A DNA stretch of 64,000 nt from contig NC_134369.1 in assembly GCF_035582795.1 (NCBI RefSeq), forward strand, positions 54,126,001 through 54,190,000, given 5' to 3'. Under the pieces are notes generated by a model. That model ran no database searches. It was not told the DNA's origin and worked only from the letters and a program-made list of their open reading frames with translations. The stretch comes from Mycteria americana. Its lineage: Eukaryota; Chordata; Aves; Ciconiiformes; Ciconiidae. Both the position numbers and the translations under genes were made by a program. Positions 60,601 through 64,000 of this stretch are shown in pieces. The first letter of the stretch is position 1; each line of letters starts with the position of its first letter.

Positions 60601-63279
60601 TAAACAAGAGAGGAAAGAGTTGTTTAAAATATATTAATCAAGCTAGTAAGTCTGTAAAGTGCATAGAGACAAAATGGAAGTGCCAGAAGTTTTCTGAAGT
60701 TAATAGTTGCCAAGGAGAAAGTGTTCAGTATTAGGCAGGTTGTTTGATCTAATTGGTTGCTCTTTTTTCCCTTTCTGCACTCTCTTCCTTCTTTCTGAGA
60801 GAGGAGGAGAAAAAAGCCAAACAGCAAAAAATCAAAATGCACTGGATATAGGTAACAGAAGTGCAAAATAACAAGCAACATACTGATTGATATATCAGCA
60901 TATATTGTCTTTAAACAGTGAGGCTGCAATTTTAGTTCAGTGGTTTTAGGTATTGAGTTGCAGTTGATACAACAACTGAGCAGTTGCCTGTGTGCAGGCA
61001 TTCAGTTCTCCTAGTTAGGAGAAACTTCTGCTGAAGAAGGGCAAATCCAACTGTTACCTATGTGCTTTCATTTCATTGGGTAGTAATAAATCTAGTGTTG
61101 TCAGCAGGAAGCATTGCGCATTGCCAGGGAGGCAACATTCACTAAACTACTTAAACCGTGACTTTTATGCCATCTGGAGCAAGACTGAAAGCTATCCAAA
61201 ATCTCTTGCCTGCTGTCTCTCAAAACCTGCAAACTAACTGTAAGAAACCCCTATCTTCCTTCTACATTAACATATTTACAAAATGGTCATTGTGAACTTC
61301 TTCCCTGTCTTCTCGTTGTTACTTGTATTTTCAAGGTTGCACAGGTGCTGATAAGTAGATCTAAAGGCATGAAATGTGTATGGAGTTTTCTGTGTTCAAA
61401 GGCTCATGAATTGGAGGAGATGTCTGTGCATGTTAGAAGTGGGATATAGAGTGAGCTGGTTTTAAAAATTGATGGATGACTAATAAAGATTGTTTCCAAA
61501 CTTAGAATTGAAGACAAATTAACTAATAATAGTTCTAGTAAACTATTGAATTGCTTGACTACTTACAAAATATATTTCATACAGTAAATGAACTTCTAAA
61601 AGGAAATTATCTTCTTCATTAATAGCAAATAATGTAAGTGCCTCCCAAGCATTAAGAGCTTGTCTTCATTCTAGATGTTAAGCAGAATGAACAGTTTGTT
61701 AAGAAAAGAGGTGGGAGCACAGATACTCCTACGTTCTGATGCCAGTTATCCAGCAAGGAGTGTTTATGGTGGAAAAAGCAGCAACACAGGGAACAGTACT
61801 TTGAGGTGATGTAGGAAGCTCTTTCCTGTGTACATAGCAATATGGCAGGAAATAGAACATAGTCAGAAAATTTTAAAATTAATTAAAACTATTGATTTTT
61901 AATAGTGGTGATCTTGTAGTTTGGCTTACCAACATGAGAATATTTCAGTGGACAGACCAAAAAGCACCACTTTGTGGTTTAATACAGAGGTGAATTTTAA
62001 TACAGAGGTGAATTTGTGAATTTTATCTGAAGTACCATGCAGGTTCTTCCATGTCAGAGTTAATATTTCATGTATTTTTTTAAAGTATTTTGAATGGAAT
62101 ATCGAAATAAACTAATTTGAAATATATAGGTAAAACAAAATGGTAAGATCGTAAATGATAAATCCAGTACTGAGCAGTACCTTTTACTTGTATGTGTCAG
62201 AAGTTGAGTGCTGATGTGATATTCAGCCAAGGGAAGAATATGCTTAGCTTTTCACAACCAGTTCTGATGGTCTTAGCAGAAGCCAAGTAAAGAAGTCAAC
62301 CTGTCATCCTGCTACCCCCAAATTCCATGCTATAACTGTCTGAAAGGAGGCCTACAACTATCTGAAAGGAGGTTGTAGTGAGGTGGGTGTCAGTCTCTTT
62401 TCCCAAGTAACAAGCCACAGGACAAGAGGAAACAGCCTCAGGTTGCGCCAGGGGAAGCTTTGATTGGATATTAGGAAATTTTTCTTCACTGAAAGGGTTG
62501 TCAGGCATTGGAACAGGCTGCCCAGGGAAGTGGTTGAGTCACCATCCCTGGAGGTATTTAAAAGATGTGTAGATGAGGGACATGGTTTAGTGGTGGACTA
62601 GGCAGTGTTAGGTTAACGGTTGGATTTGATGATCTTAAAGGTCTTTTCCAACCTAAACGATTCTATGATTCTGCTGTCATCAAGTTTTATATTCTGTTTG
62701 CAAGCACCTTAGCACAGGGTAGCTGGCACTGTATGAAAAGTACACATTGATAATCCATGATTGTTTATATGAAAGGTGGAATGAAAAGTAATTTCAATAC
62801 CATGAGAAAGTACCAAGTTAATTATGTGTAGAAGTGGATGAATGAATACTTTGCTGATGTCACTAATCCTTATGCTGTTTTGTCATATGAGTAGATGTTC
62901 TGAGGTGCCACTCATAGAGTGCTCTATGCACATGCACAAATGTGCTTTCACACTAAGAATTTTACAGGTGGCTAAAGATGATTTTTGTGGAGACACATGC
63001 TTGGGATTTTGTGTGTGTGTGTGTAAGAATTTATTAGAGTTATTTTAGGACCATATGTAAAAATAATACTGTTGTGTGATTGGGTTGTATGTAAATGATT
63101 TACCATTGTCTCTTTATTTAAAGTTCCACAGAAACAGACTGTTCCAGTTGCACCAAGAACTCGAATTAGCCCAGAAGAATCTCAGTTAGAAGTAATCCAT
63201 GTGCAAAACAGACTGCCTGCTCTGAGTTCTCAGCTTCAAGTAGAAGAGCCGAAGGAGCAGACAGTTGAAGGAATTCAAG
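48323..63279 (+). CDS. ZC3H14: ZC3H14: nuclear poly(A) RNA-binding zinc-finger protein (partial, coding exons 1 to 9)
   Basis: Vertebrate counterpart of yeast Nab2 and fly dNab2. It binds poly(A) RNA in nuclear speckles and limits poly(A) tail length; loss in humans causes intellectual disability. Nine exons join in frame to 1,270 nt, about 423 residues. Visible parts: PWI-like N-terminal domain at about 1-80 ([20 protein letters not shown] start); a Ser-rich segment; the conserved [20 protein letters not shown] block; the basic cluster RKRRLP at 289-294; an acidic run at 310-317; and the [16 protein letters not shown] block. The five C-terminal CCCH zinc fingers are beyond the window. The ATG has a good context (ACCATGG). 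It stands head to head with PTPN21, as in mammals. Confidence 0.97.
49252..49294 (+). CDS. ZC3H14: ZC3H14 coding exon 2
   Basis: A 43-nt exon for residues 13-26 plus one base ([14 protein letters not shown]). Acceptor TTTTTTAG and donor TTG|GTAAGT. Part of the N-terminal PWI-like fold. Confidence 0.95.
52581..52695 (+). CDS. ZC3H14: ZC3H14 coding exon 3
   Basis: Encodes residues 27-64 plus two bases ([20 protein letters not shown] to NNTVRFTV). Acceptor TTTCTATTAG and donor CTG|GTATGT. Core of the N-terminal domain. Confidence 0.97.
55728..55768 (+). CDS. ZC3H14: ZC3H14 coding exon 4
   Basis: A 41-nt exon that completes Trp65 and encodes [13 protein letters not shown], residues 66-78 plus one base. 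Acceptor TATTTCAG and donor CTG|GTAAGT. Confidence 0.95.
56132..56327 (+). CDS. ZC3H14: ZC3H14 coding exon 5
   Basis: Encodes residues 79-143 plus two bases ([20 protein letters not shown] to [10 protein letters not shown]). Ser-rich and less conserved linker. Acceptor TCTCCACAG and donor ACG|GTAAAG. Confidence 0.95.
56673..57093 (+). CDS. ZC3H14: ZC3H14 coding exon 6
   Basis: The largest exon here, 421 nt, residues 144-284. It carries the conserved [28 protein letters not shown] and [17 protein letters not shown] blocks. The KPEP element resembles a SUMO-type site (IKPE). Acceptor TTTTATCAG and donor GAG|GTTAGT, phase 0. Confidence 0.96.
57338..57379. repeat. 21-bp perfect tandem duplication
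   Basis: Two adjacent copies of a 21-base unit that begins GGGTTAGCACATTG, in ZC3H14 intron 6. Confidence 0.93.
58854..58935 (+). other. Candidate alternative exon in ZC3H14 intron 6
   Basis: An 82-base stretch between a plausible acceptor (CATATTCTCTAG) and donor (ATAG|GTAGAA). One frame is fully open and reads [14 protein letters not shown], then [12 protein letters not shown]. Placed after exon 6 it would shift the frame and hit TAG after ten codons. Joined between exons 4 and 8 it would keep frame. It is not part of the known protein as I recall it. Confidence 0.3.
59020..59180 (+). CDS. ZC3H14: ZC3H14 coding exon 7 (basic cluster and acidic run)
   Basis: Encodes residues 285-337 plus two bases. 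It holds [10 protein letters not shown], a likely nuclear localisation signal, then SSVVKVKKF, then the acidic run GEDEEEEED and [14 protein letters not shown]. Acceptor TTTGTTGTAG and donor AAG|GTATTT. Confidence 0.97.
60314..60414 (+). CDS. ZC3H14: ZC3H14 coding exon 8
   Basis: Encodes residues 338-371 plus one base ([20 protein letters not shown] to TTNYST). Acceptor ATCTCCCTTAG and donor CTG|GTAATT. Highly conserved in vertebrates. Confidence 0.97.
61981..62015. repeat. 18-bp tandem duplication
   Basis: Two nearly complete adjacent copies of AATACAGAGGTGAATTTT in ZC3H14 intron 8. Confidence 0.88.
62336..62672 (+). mobile_element. CR1 LINE 3' fragment, plus orientation
   Basis: About 335 bases of CR1 3' end with GGAACAGGCTGCCCAGGG, CCATCCCTGGAGGTATTT and a GATTCTATGATTCT tail. 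It is 5'-truncated and lies in sense in ZC3H14 intron 8. Very similar to the copy at 13800-14213, but lacks about eight bases before GGGACATGGTTTAG. Confidence 0.92.
63124..63279 (+). CDS. ZC3H14: ZC3H14 coding exon 9
   Basis: Encodes residues 372-423 plus one base ([20 protein letters not shown] to TVEGIQ). Acceptor CTTTATTTAAAG. The donor AAG|GTCATC is weak. If the donor is not used, the frame reads seven more residues and meets TAA at 63301. Confidence 0.93.
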
Positions 63280-64000
63280 GTCATCTGATAATGTTCTTTT
63301 AAAATTTGTATCAGGGAATGTCACTTTACAACAGGCTGAGCAGAGCAGAGCAAAGAAATGCTTGTAATTTTTAAGTCAGCAGCCAAAGTTGCATGTGGAA
63401 ATGCCCTGAAAATCAAGAAGCTTTCTAAACCATGGCTGTAAGATACATACATACATATATGCATATATACACACCCACCCACCCAGTCCTCCACCCACCC
63501 ATCAGAGGAATTAATCAGTAAGCAAAGGGTGGTATAGCATTCTGGTATATCACTGAAGAATAATTTTGCATAAGCAAATGCAATAAGCAAATGTATCCAT
63601 TTATATTGGGATAACTTCTCTTTTCCCATCCTTTGCATTTTTTCCTTAATATCTTGTAGGAGTAATTCTGTCACGAAGCTTATGTGAGAGAGTGACCATA
63701 CTCTACATTTGGAATAATTTTGCAGCATATGAAGTATTAAAAGATTCTTTCTGACATATTGTTACCACACAAATAGTTCTAATGGGTTGGGTTTTTGTGT
63801 GTGTGTGTAAATATTTGAGTACTATATTCGCTGTTACAGGACAGCTGATACCAGGATAACTGTGTGAACAGTAAGCTTTGTTTTTACTTCTGTTAGGAAA
63901 CTCCTGAAGAAAAATGGCATAACATTTAAAGGCAATCAAAGTGTCTTTTCAGCATGATTTTGTTACAAAGAAGAAGTGTGTGTGTGTCTGTGTTAGTTAC
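63280..64000 (+). other. Start of ZC3H14 intron 9, to the window edge
   Basis: Intronic sequence with an ATAC/CACC-type simple repeat at about 63448-63500 and short TG runs near 63797 and 63977. No exon was recognised before the edge. Confidence 0.65.

Larger units (their letters stand above)
59181..63123 (+). other. ZC3H14 introns 7 and 8
   Basis: Introns at 59181-60313 and 60415-63123. Intron 8 holds an 18-base duplication at 61981-62015, a CR1 fragment at 62336-62672 and a short TG repeat near 63010. Nothing else recognised. Confidence 0.7.

Noticed and set aside
1..64000. CRISPR arrays, operons, phage or bacterial mobile elements
   Set aside because: None is present. The sequence is vertebrate, with spliced genes and CR1 retroposons.

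Overview
The window looks like nuclear DNA of a bird. It is intron-rich, it carries several CR1 LINE 3' ends (a retroposon family typical of birds and reptiles) with (ATTCTATG)n-type tails, and its two protein-coding genes match vertebrate genes that sit together on human chromosome 14q. No tool was run; identifications rest on protein sequences I recognise and on exon joins that stay in frame.

Left 41 kb, minus strand: a complete coding region of PTPN21 (PTPD1), a FERM-domain protein tyrosine phosphatase. I could place 18 coding exons, all with GT-AG borders. They join without a frameshift to 3,555 nt, or 1,184 residues plus stop. The start codon is at 39427 and the stop at 1864. Order on the protein: FERM domain (exons 1 to 9), a long low-complexity linker with two PPxY motifs (mostly the 1.46-kb exon 12), and the catalytic domain (exons 14 to 18). 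A CpG island at 40590-41033 is the likely promoter, with a noncoding first exon there.

41.0 to 47.6 kb: intergenic space between two head-to-head genes. No gene is recognised in it. It holds possible upstream exon borders for PTPN21 near 43.3-43.5 kb and a G-rich hairpin near 42.1 kb.

Right 16 kb, plus strand: the first nine coding exons of ZC3H14, a nuclear poly(A)-RNA-binding zinc-finger protein. They encode about 423 residues: the N-terminal PWI-like domain, a linker, a basic nuclear-localisation-type cluster and an acidic stretch. The CCCH zinc fingers lie beyond the right edge. Its CpG island is at about 47660-48650.

Six CR1 fragments, a 258-bp polypurine minisatellite and several microsatellites lie in introns. 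The two genes are not known to act in one pathway; their head-to-head order is conserved synteny. I found no clearly undescribed system. The best second looks are a candidate cassette or poison exon in ZC3H14 intron 6, a weak ZC3H14 exon 9 donor followed at once by an in-frame stop, an in-frame upstream ATG in the ZC3H14 leader, and the purine minisatellite in PTPN21 intron 2.
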